DNA of 64,000 nt from Mycoplasma_N cavipharyngis (lineage in GTDB: Bacteria > Bacillota_I > Bacilli_A > Mycoplasmatales > Mycoplasmoidaceae), in NCBI RefSeq assembly GCF_042984175.1, contig NZ_CP155569.1, positions 62,001-126,000 of the forward strand, in the 5' to 3' direction. Of the stretch, positions 10,212 through 22,675 are shown piece by piece. How positions within the stretch are numbered: position 1 is the stretch's first letter; each line of letters starts with the position of its first letter. The position numbers were made by a program, and so were the translations under genes. The notes below the pieces were generated by a model, which ran no database searches, was not told the origin of the DNA, and worked only from the letters and a program-made list of their open reading frames with translations.

Positions 10212-13124
10212 ATGCCGTTTTTACCTTCGATTTATAATGTTAGTCAGTATAGTTTATTATCTTCTAGTTTAAAAATTGAACAAATCATTCAACATGCTAT
10301 TACTCATCAACATACAAGTGTAGTAATTACTGATTATAAAAACATGTTTGGTTATATTGAATTTTATAATCAAGCAATTAAAAATAATTTAAAACCAATT
10401 TTTGGATTAGTGATTAATTATCAAAATCAAGCTGAATTAATTTTATTGGCAAAAAATAAAAATGGTTTTAATAATTTAATTAAAATTTCTAGTCATGATC
10501 AATTTGATCTGCAATGATTGACAGATTTAGTTGTTATTGTTAGTGAAGGAACATTTGAAAATGATCAGCTAGATGTTTATTATGCTGATCATCCAACTAG
10601 TCCTAAAAGAATTTATTTGCGTAAAAATTTGTTTTTTAATCAAGAAGATTATCAAACTTATTGTGCAATGATTGCAATTAAAAATAACACTACTTTAGAA
10701 CAAGAATTAATTAATCAAAATTATCTAACTAAAAATTATTTAAATCAAGAAGATTTAATTGATCTTAATGATCTAGGAGTACAAAATTTATTTCAAGTTT
10801 TAAATCAGTGTCAATCATTTTCATTAAACCAAAAATTACAAATTTTAAATTTTCCTACACCAAATAAAATTAGTGCTGAAAATTATTTAATTAATTTAGC
10901 TAAATTTGGTTTAGAAAAAATTGTTTTTCAAAACAAAAAACTAACAATTGCTCAAAAAGAAAAATACATTCAACGATTAAATTATGAATTAACAATTATT
11001 AATCAAATGCAATTTGCTAATTATTTTTTAATTGTTCATGATTATGTTTCTTTTGCAAAAAACCAAGGAATTTATGTTGGTCCTGGACGTGGTTCAGTTG
11101 CTGGATCATTAGTAGCATATGTGTTAGGAATTACTTTAGTTGATCCTTTAGTTTATAACTTATATTTTGAACGCTTTCTTAATCCTGCAAGAACTAATAT
11201 GCCTGATATTGATATTGATTTTATGGATACAAGGCGTGAAGAAGTAATTCAATATTTATTTGAAAAATATTCTAATGATTATGTTGCTCAAATTATTACC
11301 TTTCAAACCATTAAGGCTAGAAGTGCAATTCGTGATATTGGTCGAATTTTAGCAATTGATTTAAAAACTGTTGATCAAATTGCTAAAACAATTCCTTTAG
11401 CCTATAATGAAAATTTAGCATTAGCAATTAAAGAAGTTAAAGCATTAGAAATTTATTACAAACTCTATCCTAAATTATTTAACTTAGCTTTAAAAATAAT
11501 TAATACTCCAAGACAAATTAGCATTCATGCAGCTGGTGTAGTTTTATCAAACCAAAAATTTGGTGAAAAAATTCCTGTGATTAAAAATGCTGCTAATTTA
11601 AATTTAACCCAATATAGTATGGAATATCTTGAAGATGTTGGTTTAATGAAAATGGATTTATTAGGATTAAGAAACTTAAGTTTAATTTCTGATGTGATTA
11701 AATTAATTCACCATCATAAAAATGAAATTATTTTTATTGAAACGATTGCTTTAGATGATCCAAAAGTTTTTGCTTCATTACTAACTCATGGTACTACTGG
11801 TATTTTCCAATTAGAAAGTGAAGGAATGACAAAACTAACAATGCAATTCAAACCAAAAACAATTGAAGATCTTTCCTTAATTTCTGCTTTATTTCGTCCT
11901 GGTCCACAAAAGCATATTAATGAATTTCTTAAATGTCGCTTTAATCAGCAAAAAAACCCACCATTACATCCTAGATTAAGTCAAATTTTAGATCAAACAT
12001 ATGGATTTATTGTTTATCAAGAACAATTAATTGCTGTAGTTGTTGCTGTCACTAATTGTGATTTAGCACAGGCTGATTTGTTTCGATGATCAATTGCTAA
12101 AAAAGAAGAAGCAAAATTAATAGCATTAAAAGATCAATTTTTTCAACAAGGATTAAAAAATGATTATGATCAAAAATCTTTAGAAAAAATTTGAGATTTT
12201 ATTTATCAGTTTGCTAATTATGGTTTTAATCATTCTCATTCAATTTCTTATGCTATTGTTTCATATTGATTAGCTTGATTGCGTTATTATTATCCACTAG
12301 AATTTTATTGTATGCTTCTAAGTTCTACAGGTGATATTAATCTTTGTATTAATCAAATTCAAGCATTAAATTATGTTGTATTACCACCAGATATTAATTA
12401 TTCTCAAGCTGATTTTGTAATTAATAATAATCAAATTTATTTTGGTTTTAGTGCCATTAAAGGTTTAGGTAGTGAATCAATTAAAAAGATTTTAAAGATT
12501 AAAAAAATGATGAAAAATCAATTATTTGTTGATTTAAATGACACACTTTTACATTTACTAAAAAATGGAATTAATCCTAGTATTCTAAAAATCCTAAATC
12601 ATGCAGGATGTTTTAATCAATTATTTACTAGTGGACAAAATAATTTATATGTTGATTATTTAATTGAAAATCTAACTAAACCTGCTTTTCAATTAAAATT
12701 AGAAAATAACTTAATGGATCATATGGAATATCCAATTATGACTCAAGAAGCAAAAATTAAATATAATGAATACCAACAAAATTTATTAGGTTATTCTTTT
12801 CAAGATCATAAAGTGAAAAACTTTAGAACTAAAACTAAAATTCAAACTAAATTAAACCAATTAGTTAATCAAAAAACAATCTATGAAGATTATTTAGTTG
12901 TAATTGAAAATGTCAAAGAAGCTAAAACAAAAAACAATAAATCAATGTTATGAGTTTATGTTTCAGACGAATCACAAAATGGTAAACGCTATCCTTATTT
13001 TGGTCACAACCAAAATTTATTTTTAGAAGCAAACTTGACTAAAGAAGTGTGCATTTTAACATTTGAATCTAAAAATAAAGACCGAATTCGAATTAAAGAA
13101 ATTAAAAAGATCATTCATGAATAA
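10212..13124 (+). CDS. dnaE: DNA polymerase III alpha subunit, DnaE type
   Basis: A 970-residue second replicative polymerase, thought in low-G+C Gram-positives to extend primers before PolC takes over. It shows GPGRGSVAGSLVAYVLG near residue 290, the catalytic PDIDIDF near 331 and the third acidic residue in RDIGRIL; a helix-hairpin-helix and OB-type region follow. The N-terminal PHP domain is degenerate: where HLHxHxxYSLLDG and TDHG are expected the text reads IYNVSQYSLLSS and TDYKN, so metal-dependent proofreading by PHP is unlikely. The stop overlaps the next gene by 8 bp. Confidence 0.95.
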
Positions 13125-14010
13125 ATATCAAGAAATTTTTAGTACTAAAAAAGCAATTGTGATTGATGGTTTATCACTAATTTATCGTGCTTATTTTGCT
13201 ACTTGATCACAATTAGCAACTTATTCCAAAAATAATTGAGTGCCAACTAATGCTGTTAGAATGATGATTATTATGGTAAGTTCATTACTAAAATTAAAAC
13301 AATATGATTATGGTCTAGTTGCTTTTGATTTATCACGCAAATCATTTCGTACAGAATTGTTTACTGATTATAAATCTAATCGTAAAACAATGGAACCTGA
13401 CTTAGTTAATCAACTACCAATTATTCAAAAAGCATTAGAACTTTTAGGTTTTAAAATTATTGCGCTTGATAATTTTGAAGCTGATGATATTATTGGTAGT
13501 TTTGCTCAATTTTGTAATCAAGAAAAAATTAATGTTGACATTTTTACTTCTGATCGTGATTTATTACAATTAGTCAATCAGTTTACTACTGTTAATATTT
13601 TAAAAAAAGGTGTTTCTGATATTAAAATTTATAATTATCAAAATTTTGCTACTATGAATGATGGCATTAATCCTGATCAAATGATTTATGTTAAAGCATT
13701 AGCTGGTGATAGTAGTGATAATTATAAGGGCGTAAGTAATATTGGACCTAAAACAGCAATTAAGTTAATTAAAGAACATCACAATATTGAACAATTATTT
13801 GATAATTTAAACCAATTGCCAACTAAATTACAAACAACTTTAATTAATCATAAAAACCAAATTGAATTGTTTTTAAAATTAGCAACAATTCTAAAAGATG
13901 TCACAATTCCAAAACAACTAGAATATTATTTACTAAAACCAGATCAAACTGAAGCAGTTGATCATTTTCTTAAACAATATCATTTAATTAATTTAAAAAA
14001 ATTTTTTTAA
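13117..14010 (+). CDS. 5'-3' exonuclease (PolA N-terminal-domain type)
   Basis: A stand-alone 297-residue flap endonuclease/exonuclease related to the first domain of DNA polymerase I; no polymerase domain follows. Metal-binding acidic residues are visible in VIDGLSLIYRAYFA, FEADDIIGSF, TSDRDLLQLV and AGDSSDNYKGVSNIGPKTA (the helix-3-turn-helix motif). It should remove RNA primers and flaps. The ATG at 13117 lies inside the 3' end of dnaE, suggesting translational coupling. The order dnaE-exo-fpg is also known from M. genitalium. Confidence 0.9.
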
Positions 14011-14015
14011 TTTTT

Positions 14016-14855
14016 ATGCCTGAATTACCAGAAGTTCAAGTTTTTATTAATCATTTAAAACCATTAGTTACTAATCATAAAATTATTGGTTTGCAATTGA
14101 ATTGTCCTAAAGTTTTAAAAAACATTAGTTATCAACAATTTGCAAAAAACCTAATTAATTTTCAGTTTACTGATTTAACTAGAATTGGTAAATACTTAAT
14201 TTTTCATTTAAGTAATCAAAAAGTTTTGGTTTTACATTTAAGAATGGAAGGTAAACCATTCTATCAACACCAAGATCAACCTTATGATCAAAAACATGTT
14301 TTATTTAAAATTCAATTTGATAATCATTATGAACTAAGATATCATGATATGCGCAGGTTTGGAACAGTTCATTTATTTGATCAAAAAGATTATTTAGCAC
14401 AAAAAGAATTAGCTAAATTAGGATTAGATCCAACTCAAACTAAATTTAATGTCAAATATGTTAAAAACCAATTATCTCAATCACTAAATCGTAGTGTAAA
14501 AACGGTTTTATTAGATCAAACCAAAATTTCTGGAATTGGTAATATTTATGCTGATGAAATTTTGTTTGCTGCTAAAATTCATCCTAAAACTTTAGTTAAA
14601 AATCTTAATGATGCTGATTTTAAAATGATTACTAAAGCAGCAAAATCAATTATTAAAAGTGCAATTAAACATCATGGTACAACTATTTTAAGTTTTCAAT
14701 ACAAACACAATCAATCAGGCACATATCAAAATCGTTTGAAAGTGCATACCCGTAAAGGTTTAAAGTGTCATCATTGTCAAACTAAAATTAATAAAATTAA
14801 AGTTAATAATCGTGGTACTTATTTATGTGATCAATGTCAAGTTTGAAAAACTTAA
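14016..14855 (+). CDS. fpg: Formamidopyrimidine-DNA glycosylase
   Basis: A 279-residue base-excision-repair enzyme that removes 8-oxoguanine and formamidopyrimidines. The N-terminus is the required MPELPEVQ (Pro2 is the nucleophile, Glu3 catalytic), RIGKYLIFHL carries the conserved Lys, DQTKISGIGNIYADEILF is the helix-two-turn-helix, and the C-terminal zinc finger has CHHC and CDQC. A TGA Trp near the end means the true stop is TAA at 14853, three residues beyond a standard-code reading. It follows the exonuclease by 5 bp. Confidence 0.95.
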
Positions 14856-14873
14856 TTACTTAAATTATCATCT

Positions 14874-15698
14874 TTATCGATCAGGAAAATGTTCGTTTAA
14901 AAATTTAAGAACACCATCTTGATCAGCAGGATCAGTAATATATGTTGCAACTGATGCTAATTCACAACTAGTTCTACCAACATAGACACTATTTTTAATT
15001 TCTTTTAAGCACATATAATCATTTTCACTATCGCCAAAATAAAGTACTTCATCCATATCAGCATCAAGTTTTTCAATGACATACTGAATTGAAAAATATT
15101 TATCAACTGATTTACAAAAAATATCTAAAATATCACTTTCAGAAGTTAAGCATTCTAAATTAGGTAAATTTTTTTTAACATAGTTTTTAACAATTGGATT
15201 TTTTTCAGCAGTACAGACTAAAAATTTTAAAACCCCATCACGAGAAATTAGTTCTTGATCTAAAGGAAAATATTTTCACATTAGTGTTCCTAAATTATTT
15301 TTAACTGCAGCTTCATTTAATTGTTTAATTCTTCAGTTTTTTAAATTATTAGAATAAAGTCGTTGAGAACTGAAAATAAAAAAATCACATTGCAATGATT
15401 GTAAATAAGAAGTTAGTTTACTAACATCAGTAGGAGCAATTTTAGCAATATCAATATGTTTAAAATCTGAATAAGAAATGCTTGCACCATTATTAGTAAT
15501 TGTTGGTAATTCAGGAAGAATTTTTGCAGCAACATATTTAACCATTAAATAATGTCGACCAGTAGCAATTCCAAATTTAATATTATATTGATTACGAATT
15601 TTAAAAATTTTTTCAACTAAATTAAACCTTAATGTTTTATTACGATCTAAAATCGTGCCATCAAGATCAAAATAAATGTACTTAATTTTTGTTTCCAT
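14874..15698 (-). CDS. HAD-superfamily hydrolase, Cof type
   Basis: A 274-residue phosphatase of the Cof/IIB HAD family, probably acting on sugar phosphates or nucleotides; the substrate cannot be read. Motif I is YFDLDGTILD near residue 11, motif II/threonine region lies at GIATGRHY, and motif IV is YFGDSENDYMCL near the C-terminus. Two in-frame TGA codons are Trp. It converges on fpg with an 18-bp gap. A HAD gene next to fpg is also the arrangement in M. genitalium. Confidence 0.88.
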
Positions 15699-15744
15699 AT
15701 TTTTTATATCAATTTTATAAAATATTTAATCATTTTAAAAATTT

Positions 15745-16587
15745 TTAATAAATAGCTTCACTAATTGTTGAAATACTAATTTCACTTAAACGACTATGTG
15801 AATCCCGACTAATCATAATTAAATCATTATTTTGATTATATACTGCTTTATAAATATAGATTACAGGATCAAAATCAGTTATATTTGAATCATTGTCCTT
15901 ACAAATTACAATTTTCGTATTACAACGTAAAACAATATGTCCATTAACTGCTAAAAATTTTAAAATATCATTTTTAATTAAATTTTTATCTCAATTAAAA
16001 AATAGTTTTTCAGCAAAACCCATTTTAAAAATTCGGGTTTTTTCACCCTTTTCTTTTTCATAAAAGATTTTTTTGCAATAGAAAAACTCATCAAAATTTA
16101 AAACTGTATTAGGTTGAAGAAAATCATTAAAAACATTTGAATCTTTTAGTAGTTCATTAATGTTTTTTAATCATTTTTTACTTACTGAAACATGAAAATA
16201 ATAAGGGTTTTTTGAAGGAGGATCTAAACTTAAAATACTATTATTTGTTAAATAATCATCAACAATTCAGTATTTACAACGAACTGGTTTTAAAATTTTA
16301 CTTTTTTCTAATCGACTTAGTAAAAAATGACAACGAGTTTTAGTGATTCCTAATTTTTCTGACAAACTTTTTTCAGAAATAATATTTTTACCAATTTTTC
16401 AATCGCCACACTGAATTTTCAACATTACATAACTAATAAAAAAATGTTTAGTATCATTTGTTTCTGGAATTAAATTAATTTCATTATGATTGATATCATT
16501 AAAATCAATTTGATAATTTGATTCATTATTTGAATTACTAGTTTTGCTTACTAATTTACCACGTTTTTTATTTATTTTTTCAACCAT
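15745..16587 (-). CDS. Winged-helix (GntR-like) transcription regulator, probable
   Basis: A 280-residue protein. After a charged, poorly conserved N-terminus (MVEKINKKRGK), residues about 60-115 read IISEKSLSEKLGITKTRCHF then LLSRLEKSKILKP, a good winged helix-turn-helix of the kind seen in GntR regulators. The rest does not match a ligand domain I recognise. It lies between fba and a sugar-phosphate-type hydrolase on the same strand, which suggests, but does not show, a role in carbon metabolism. The ATG at 16585-16587 is the only reasonable start. Confidence 0.55.
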
Positions 16588-16678
16588 TCAATGAATCCTT
16601 TTCTAATTTAATTTAAAAGTTTTTAAGCGATTGTAAATAGTTATTAAGTGTTAATAAAATGATTTTAAACTAAAAAAT

Positions 16679-17566
16679 TTATGCTTTGTTTTCTGAACCA
16701 AATAATTTAATTTTAGCTAAAACCACTGCTTCAATTGCATTAGTTCCATCTTTTAATAATTTACGAGGATCAAATCCTTTTTTGATCATATTTTCAGCAT
16801 GACCTGCTTTTATATATTGTGATACAGCATTAGCAAAAGCCAATTGTAGTTCAGTATTAACATTAATTTTAGCAATTCCTAAACTAATTGCTTTTTTAAT
16901 TTGATCATTAGGAATTCCTGAACCACCATGTAAAACCATTGGTTTTTTAATTGTTTGTGAAATCTGATCTAAAACAGTAAAATTTAATCCTTTTCAATTT
17001 GCTGGATAAACACCATGAATATTACCAATACCAGCAGCTAACATTGTAATATCAAGTTGAGACATTTGCACACACTGATTTAAATCAGCTAATTCTCCTG
17101 CAGAAGAAACACCATCTTCTTCACCACCAATTGAACCAACTTCAACTTCAATTGAAACATTTAGTTTTTTTGCTTGTTCAACTATTAGTTTAGTTTTTGC
17201 TAAATTTTCTGCAAAACTTAAATGTGAACCATCAAACATAATTGATGAATAACCATGTGCTAAAGCTTCTTGACAACCTTCATAAGTACCATGATCTAAG
17301 TGTAATGCAACAGGAACAGTAATTTTTAAATCTTGGATTAATCCTGTTAGCATTGCTGCAACTGTTCTAAACCCACCCATATATTTCACTGCACCTAATG
17401 AAGTTGCAATAATAATTGGTGATTTTGCTTTCTCAGCAGCTAATAAAGTTGTTTTGGTTCATTCTAAATTATTAATATTAATATGAGGAATGGCATATTT
17501 TCCTAAATAAGCTTTTTCGATCATTGTTTTTGCATTAGTTAAAACGGCACTAAATTTTTGATTCAT
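16679..17566 (-). CDS. fba: Fructose-bisphosphate aldolase, class II
   Basis: A 295-residue zinc-dependent aldolase that splits fructose 1,6-bisphosphate into dihydroxyacetone phosphate and glyceraldehyde 3-phosphate. Zinc and substrate motifs are all present: VALHLDHGTYEGC, EVEVGSIGGEEDGV, VLHGGSGIPNDQI and KINVNTELQLAF. The start at 17564-17566 gives MNQKFSAVLTNAK. It supplies the triose pool that DhaKLM (31740-33723) also feeds. It is transcribed leftward, towards the putative regulator gene. Confidence 0.95.
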
Positions 17567-17786
17567 ATTATGTTGATTTTCCTGTTTTTTGATTAAATTA
17601 AAATGATTAGTTCAATTAGATTGGTATGAAAATGAGATTTTATTTTCAATTTAGAATTTAATAATTTAAAATTTTTATTGAATTTAATTATATATTTCTA
17701 AATTTAAAAATCGATATTTTAATTAAATTATCATTACTAAATAAATGATTATTAACAAAATCATTAAAAAATTAAATGATTGATTG

Positions 17787-18479
17787 ATGATTAGTGCAAT
17801 AAGGAATAAATTTATGTTAATTGGTGATAAACCATTTTCAAGAATTGCTGATTCAAATAAAGAAAAAGCATACCAATTATTTGTTGCTAAAATTAAACCA
17901 ATTTATCATGAAAATAATTTTACAAAAATTTATATTAGAACGATTTATGATTATGTGGCAATTAATGAATTAGAGTTTTTAGAAATCTATCTTTTTTCAT
18001 TACTAAAAAAATGAGTGGCAGTTAATGAAAAATATGATTTAAAATATTTAAAAAAGTATCAAAAATTAATTAAGTTTCTTGAAATTGAAAATAAATTTGG
18101 TTTTTTAGAATATTACTACTGAGAACATTTAAATAATATTATTTTCACTAAAAATAGAACTTTAAAATCATTGAATCCTAATTTTTCAATGCATAAAAAA
18201 GAGACTAATTATTTCTTTTATTCTGATTTAATTTTTCACAGTGACGCACCTAAATTACACATCACTCATTTACAATGTAGTTTATTTGTAACTAATAAAC
18301 GCTTAATTATTGTTAGCCCAACTATGTATCTTGTTTTTAATTTAAAAGAATTAAAAAACTTAAAATTAAATTCTAATAACGTCCGTTTTGATTTTGAAAA
18401 AATTTATTTTATTTTAGAAACTAATATTCCTGAAGTGATTTATATTTCTTTAAATCGGATGATGCAATTGAAAAGATAA
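17787..18479 (+). CDS. Hypothetical protein
   Basis: A 230-residue protein I do not recognise. The ATG at 17787 directly follows a TTG at 17784; an inner ATG at 17814 is another possible start. Two TGA Trp codons lie in the frame. The C-terminal half (YFFYSDLIFHSDAP, CSLFVTNKRLIIVSPTMYLV, FDFEKIYFILETN) has the alternating short-strand pattern and the FVTNKRLII turn seen in bacterial pleckstrin-like (PH) domains; this is a fold guess only. It ends 8 bp before uvrC and is probably co-transcribed with it. Confidence 0.6.
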
Positions 18480-18487
18480 ATAATCTC

Positions 18488-20275
18488 ATGTTACCTAATC
18501 ATCTTAAAGCAAAAATGAATATTGTGCCTAAAAAGCCAGGGTGTTATTTATGAAAAAATCAAAATCAAGAAATTATTTATATTGGTAAAGCAAAAAACTT
18601 ATTTAATCGAACTCATTCATATTTTAGTAAATCAAATAATTTAAGAACTCAAAAAATGGTTTCAGAAATTAAAGATTTAGATTATTTTATTGTTAAAAAC
18701 GAAAATGAAGCTTTAATTTTAGAATCGACTTTAATTAATAAACACCGACCTAAATATAATGTTTTATTAAGAGAAAATAAAAATTATCCTTATTTATTTT
18801 TAACTAAAGAAGCAAAACCAAGATTACTTTATACTAGAAAAAAAATTGCTAATTTAGCTGGGCAGTATTTTGGTCCTTTTGCTACTAGTGGATCACAACC
18901 ATTTGAATTGTATAACCTTTTAAAAAAAATTTTGCCAATTCAAGATTGTAAACATAATTGAAACCAAGAATGTTTTAATTGTGAAATTTTAAAACGGATT
19001 AAAATTCCCCTTTTAGCAGAAGATCAGCAAGATTTTAAGAGTATTGTTAATTTAATTAATAAAATTTTACAAAGTAAATCAACTGATTTAATTGATTATT
19101 TAAAACAACAAGAAAATCAATCTAAAAATAATTGGGACTTTGAAACAGCACATAAATTTTTAAATTTACAAAAAGCATTAATTGAAATTAATCAAAATCG
19201 TTACATTCAAATTAGTCGTAGTCAAATTGATGTCATTGGATTTAAGGTTGATGAAAATTTTATTGCAATTACTATTTTTAGTTGGGTGAATGAAAAACTA
19301 ATTGCTAAAACTGAAAATGTTTTTGCTTATGTTGAAGATTGGAAAAATAGTTTTAATTCTTTTTTATATGAAATATATAAACAACAAAAAACTAGTTTAA
19401 AAGTTTATTTATCATACAATGATGAATTAATTAAATTATTAGAATCAAATCTAAAAGTGAAATTTGTTGTACCACGAAAAGGGAAATTTTTAGAATTAAT
19501 TACTATAGCAATGCAAAATGCTGAATCAGCATTAGAAAAATATTTACTAAAACATAATGGTCAAATTGCCCGAACTGCAGAAGCTAATCATTTACTAAAA
19601 GAATTATTAGAATTATCAAAACTAAAACGAATTGAAGTTTTTGATGTTAGTCAATTTTTTGGTACTTATCCTGTTGGAGCAATGGTTGTATATGAAAATG
19701 GTTTACCAATAAAAAATCAATACCGTAAATATTTAATTAAAAATGCTGAAGGCACTTCTGATTATCAATGTTTAAAAGAAGTCTTATACCGTCGTTATAC
19801 TAATTTGACAAATCCTAAATTAACTTTACCTGATTTAATTATTATTGATGGAGGTAAAACCCACTTAAATTTATTAGAAAAATGTTTAGTTGATTTAGCC
19901 CTAACTATCCCTGCAGCTAGTTTAGTTAAAGATAATAAACATCGTACTAGAACAATTATTTATCAAAAACAAGAAGTTAAAATTGACAAACCGAATTTAA
20001 TTTATTATTTAACTAACATTCAAGATGAAGTTCATCGTTTTGCGATTACTTTTTTTAAAAAACGAAACATTAAGGGTCAAATGAAAAGTGTTTTAGATGA
20101 TGTTAGTGGTTTAGGCAAAACTAGAATTAAATTATTATTAGATAAATATCATGATGTTTATCAATTGCAAAAAGCTGAAACTGAAGAATTAAGTCAATTA
20201 ATTCCTAAAAAAATCGCAATTGCTTTAAAACAAAAATTGCAAAATTGACTTGATCAAAAACAAAAAATAAAATAA
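18488..20275 (+). CDS. uvrC: Excinuclease ABC subunit C
   Basis: A 595-residue nucleotide-excision-repair nuclease that makes both incisions around a lesion. The GIY-YIG domain is at the N-terminus (PGCYLW, IIYIGKAKNLFNR), the UVR helix pair near 216-235 (DFETAHKFLNLQKAL), the RNase H-like domain in the middle (DVSQFFGTYPVGAMVV, LIIIDGGKTHLN, EVHRFAITFFKKR with the catalytic His), and two helix-hairpin-helix motifs at the end. The last eight residues follow a TGA Trp, so the stop is TAA at 20273. Confidence 0.95.
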
Positions 20276-20395
20276 TTATTTAATTCTTATTTATAATAAA
20301 TATAAATTAAGATATTAAAAATCGGTTATTTATGCTCTTAATAGTCTCAATTTGGAATCAATTAAAAAAATTAATCTAATTAAATAAATTTAAAA

Positions 20396-20401
20396 TATAA
20401 T
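20396..20401 (+). promoter_or_regulatory. -10 box, probably a leaderless transcript
   Basis: TATAAT ends only 9 bp before the ATG at 20411. With initiation 6-8 bases downstream of the box, the mRNA would start at or within three bases of the start codon, leaving no room for a ribosome-binding site. It would drive the copper chaperone/ATPase pair. Confidence 0.5.
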
Positions 20402-20410
20402 AGTTTTATT

Positions 20411-20623
20411 ATGAAAAAAGAAATGTACTTTCAAATCGAAATTTTTTGTTCATCTTGTTTAGCAAGTATTGATAAAGTTTTTAAAAAATATCACAATGTT
20501 GCTTATACAGTAGATAGTATTAATGGTATTTTAAAAGTAGTTGATAATCAAAATGAGTTAAATGATCAACAGTTAATCAAGGAGTTAAAATCTATTGGGA
20601 TTAAAATCGAAAAATTTGAGTAA
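20411..20623 (+). CDS. Heavy-metal-associated (HMA) domain protein, copper chaperone-like
   Basis: A 70-residue stand-alone HMA domain. FQIEIFCSSCLASIDKVF carries a CxxC metal site at the expected place after the first strand, and the rest follows the beta-alpha-beta-beta-alpha-beta length. The expected spacer GMxCxxC is modified (IFCSSC). It most likely hands copper to the ATPase encoded next, whose start overlaps this gene by 29 bp. In most bacteria this domain is fused to the ATPase N-terminus; here the ATPase lacks it. Confidence 0.75.
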   Translation: MKKEMYFQIEIFCSSCLASIDKVFKKYHNVAYTVDSINGILKVVDNQNELNDQQLIKELKSIGIKIEKFE

Positions 20624-22634
20624 AACAACAAAAAATTTAATCAAACTATCTGTTATTTTATTACTTAGTTTATTTTTTATTTATACAGCTTCAGTTATTC
20701 TAACTGATCTTATTAAAAAAGGATCAGGAGTGCATTCAGGATTAGGATTATTAAATAATCAATTAGTAATTCCAATTATTGTTTTTAGTTTTATTAACAT
20801 TTTTATTTTGCAGATTAAATTTTTTAGAGAATATAAATTATTATTTAAAAGAATTTTTCGTATGGACTTGCTAATTACTTTAGCTAGTCATATTACTTTT
20901 TTGTATGCTTTAATTAATTTGATTATTAATCAAGTTCAAAATAATCCAATTCTTGAATATCATTTTTGGGATGTTAATATTGTTTTATTTTTATTTTTTA
21001 CAATTGGTAGTTTTTTAGAAAACAAACTAAAACAAAAAAATACGATCAATATTAGAGAATTATTGTTTTTTTTAAATAAAGAATCAACGATTATTAAAAA
21101 TAATGAAAAAATTAAAGTTCAAAGAAGAGCAATTAAAAAAGATGATTTAGTGCTAATTTCTAAAGGTGAAATGATTTGTGTTGATGGCTATTTAATTGAT
21201 CCAGTTGCCTCTTTAGATTATTCTCAAATTAATGGTGAATTTATGCCTAAAACACTTAATAAAGATGAAGTTGTTTTATCAGGTGCTGTTAATTTAGGTG
21301 AAACAATTAAAATAAAAGCAAAAAGTGATGTTAATGATTCTAGATTAGTTAATGTAATTAAAAATTTAGAAAAAATCGTTCAATCAAAAACTAAAATTGA
21401 AGTCCTTTCACAAAAAATTACTAGATGATTTATTCCTAGTGTTTTATTATTATCATTAGTTACAGCAATTATTTGACTAATAAGTGTTTATCTTGCCCAA
21501 CCTGATTTTAGTAATACAATTTATCAAAAAATCTTTGGTTCACAAAGAAATAATCCTTGATCAATTGCGATTTGAGTTGGTGTTTCAATATTAGTAATTG
21601 CATGTCCATGTGCGTTTGCGATTGCTACACCAATTGCAATTTATATTGCTTCAGCAGTTGCCACTCAAAACAAAATTTTCTTTGCTAATGCTGCTGTTTA
21701 TGAAAGAGCCTTAAAGCTAAAATACATTGCTTTTGATAAAACAGGAACACTAACAACAGGTAAAATTAAAATAACTAATTTTTTTGGTGATCAAGAAAAA
21801 CTAATTTTTGCCAAATCATTAGCACAATTATCAACTCATCCAATTTCTAATGCAATTAATTCTTATATTGAAAATAAACAACATTTATCTTTAGAAAATG
21901 TTAAAGAAATTCCTGGAATTGGTATGTTTGCTGTTTATCAAAACAAAGAGTATTTTCTAGGTTCATTAAATTATGCAATTAAAACAAATAAAATTAATCA
22001 GATTCAGTTTGAACAAAAAGAAAGTAGTTCTTATGTAGTTTTATGTGAAGATAATAAAGTAGTTAATCTTTTTGAAATTACTGATCAATTAAAAGATGGT
22101 GTTAGAGAAGTTTTAAAATTTTTAGCAAAAAATAAAATTAAACCTCTAATTTTATCTGGTGATGATATTGTTCATGTGCGTCATATTGCAGAAAAACTAG
22201 GCATTAGAGATTATTATGCTAATTTATTACCTGAAGATAAAGCTAATATTATTGAAAAATATCAAAAAAATAATCAAGAAGTTGGTTATGTTGGTGATGG
22301 CATTAATGATATTCTTGCTAGTAAAAAAGCTCACATTTCCTTTTCTTTTGCAACAGGAAGTGATTTAAATAATTCTTTAAGTGATATTACTTTAAATGAA
22401 AATGATTTAAATTTAATTCCAAAAGCAATTTTTTTAATTAAAAAAACGCTAAAAACAGTTAAACTAAATTTTTTATGAGCTGTTCTTTTTAATTTCTTAG
22501 CAATTCCTTTAGCTATTTCAGGAATAATATTTCCTGAAGTTGGAGTATTTGCTATGTTTGCTTCTTCTTTTTTAGTGTTATTTAATACAATCTTTTTTAA
22601 ATATCGAACTAAAAAACAACTTAAAAAAATATAG
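20595..22634 (+). CDS. copA: Copper-type P1B ATPase (no N-terminal HMA domain)
   Basis: A 679-residue membrane pump. The intramembrane metal site is CPC in ILVIACPCAFAIATP (about residue 337), the phosphorylated Asp is in FDKTGTLTTG (about 381), the P1B-specific HP dipeptide is in STHPISNAI, and the hinge is GDGINDI. The last helix has FASSFLVLFNT, matching the MxxSS...N pattern of copper exporters. The start is TTG at 20595, 10 bp after an AAGGAG at 20579, inside the preceding gene, so translation is probably coupled. Several TGA Trp codons are in frame. Confidence 0.88.
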
Positions 22635-22637
22635 TTA

Positions 22638-22659
22638 ATTAATTATTATTTAATAGTTA
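22638..22659. repeat. 22-bp direct repeat, left copy
   Basis: The 22 bases ATTAATTATTATTTAATAGT plus TA occur here and again, exactly and in the same orientation, at 26169-26190. They bracket the 3.5-kb LRR gene copy. The sequence is A+T-rich, so chance is not excluded, but no other copy was seen in the window. Here the repeat continues into an AATAGTTAATTAACTATT palindrome. Confidence 0.55.
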
Positions 22660-22675
22660 ATTAACTATTAATTAT

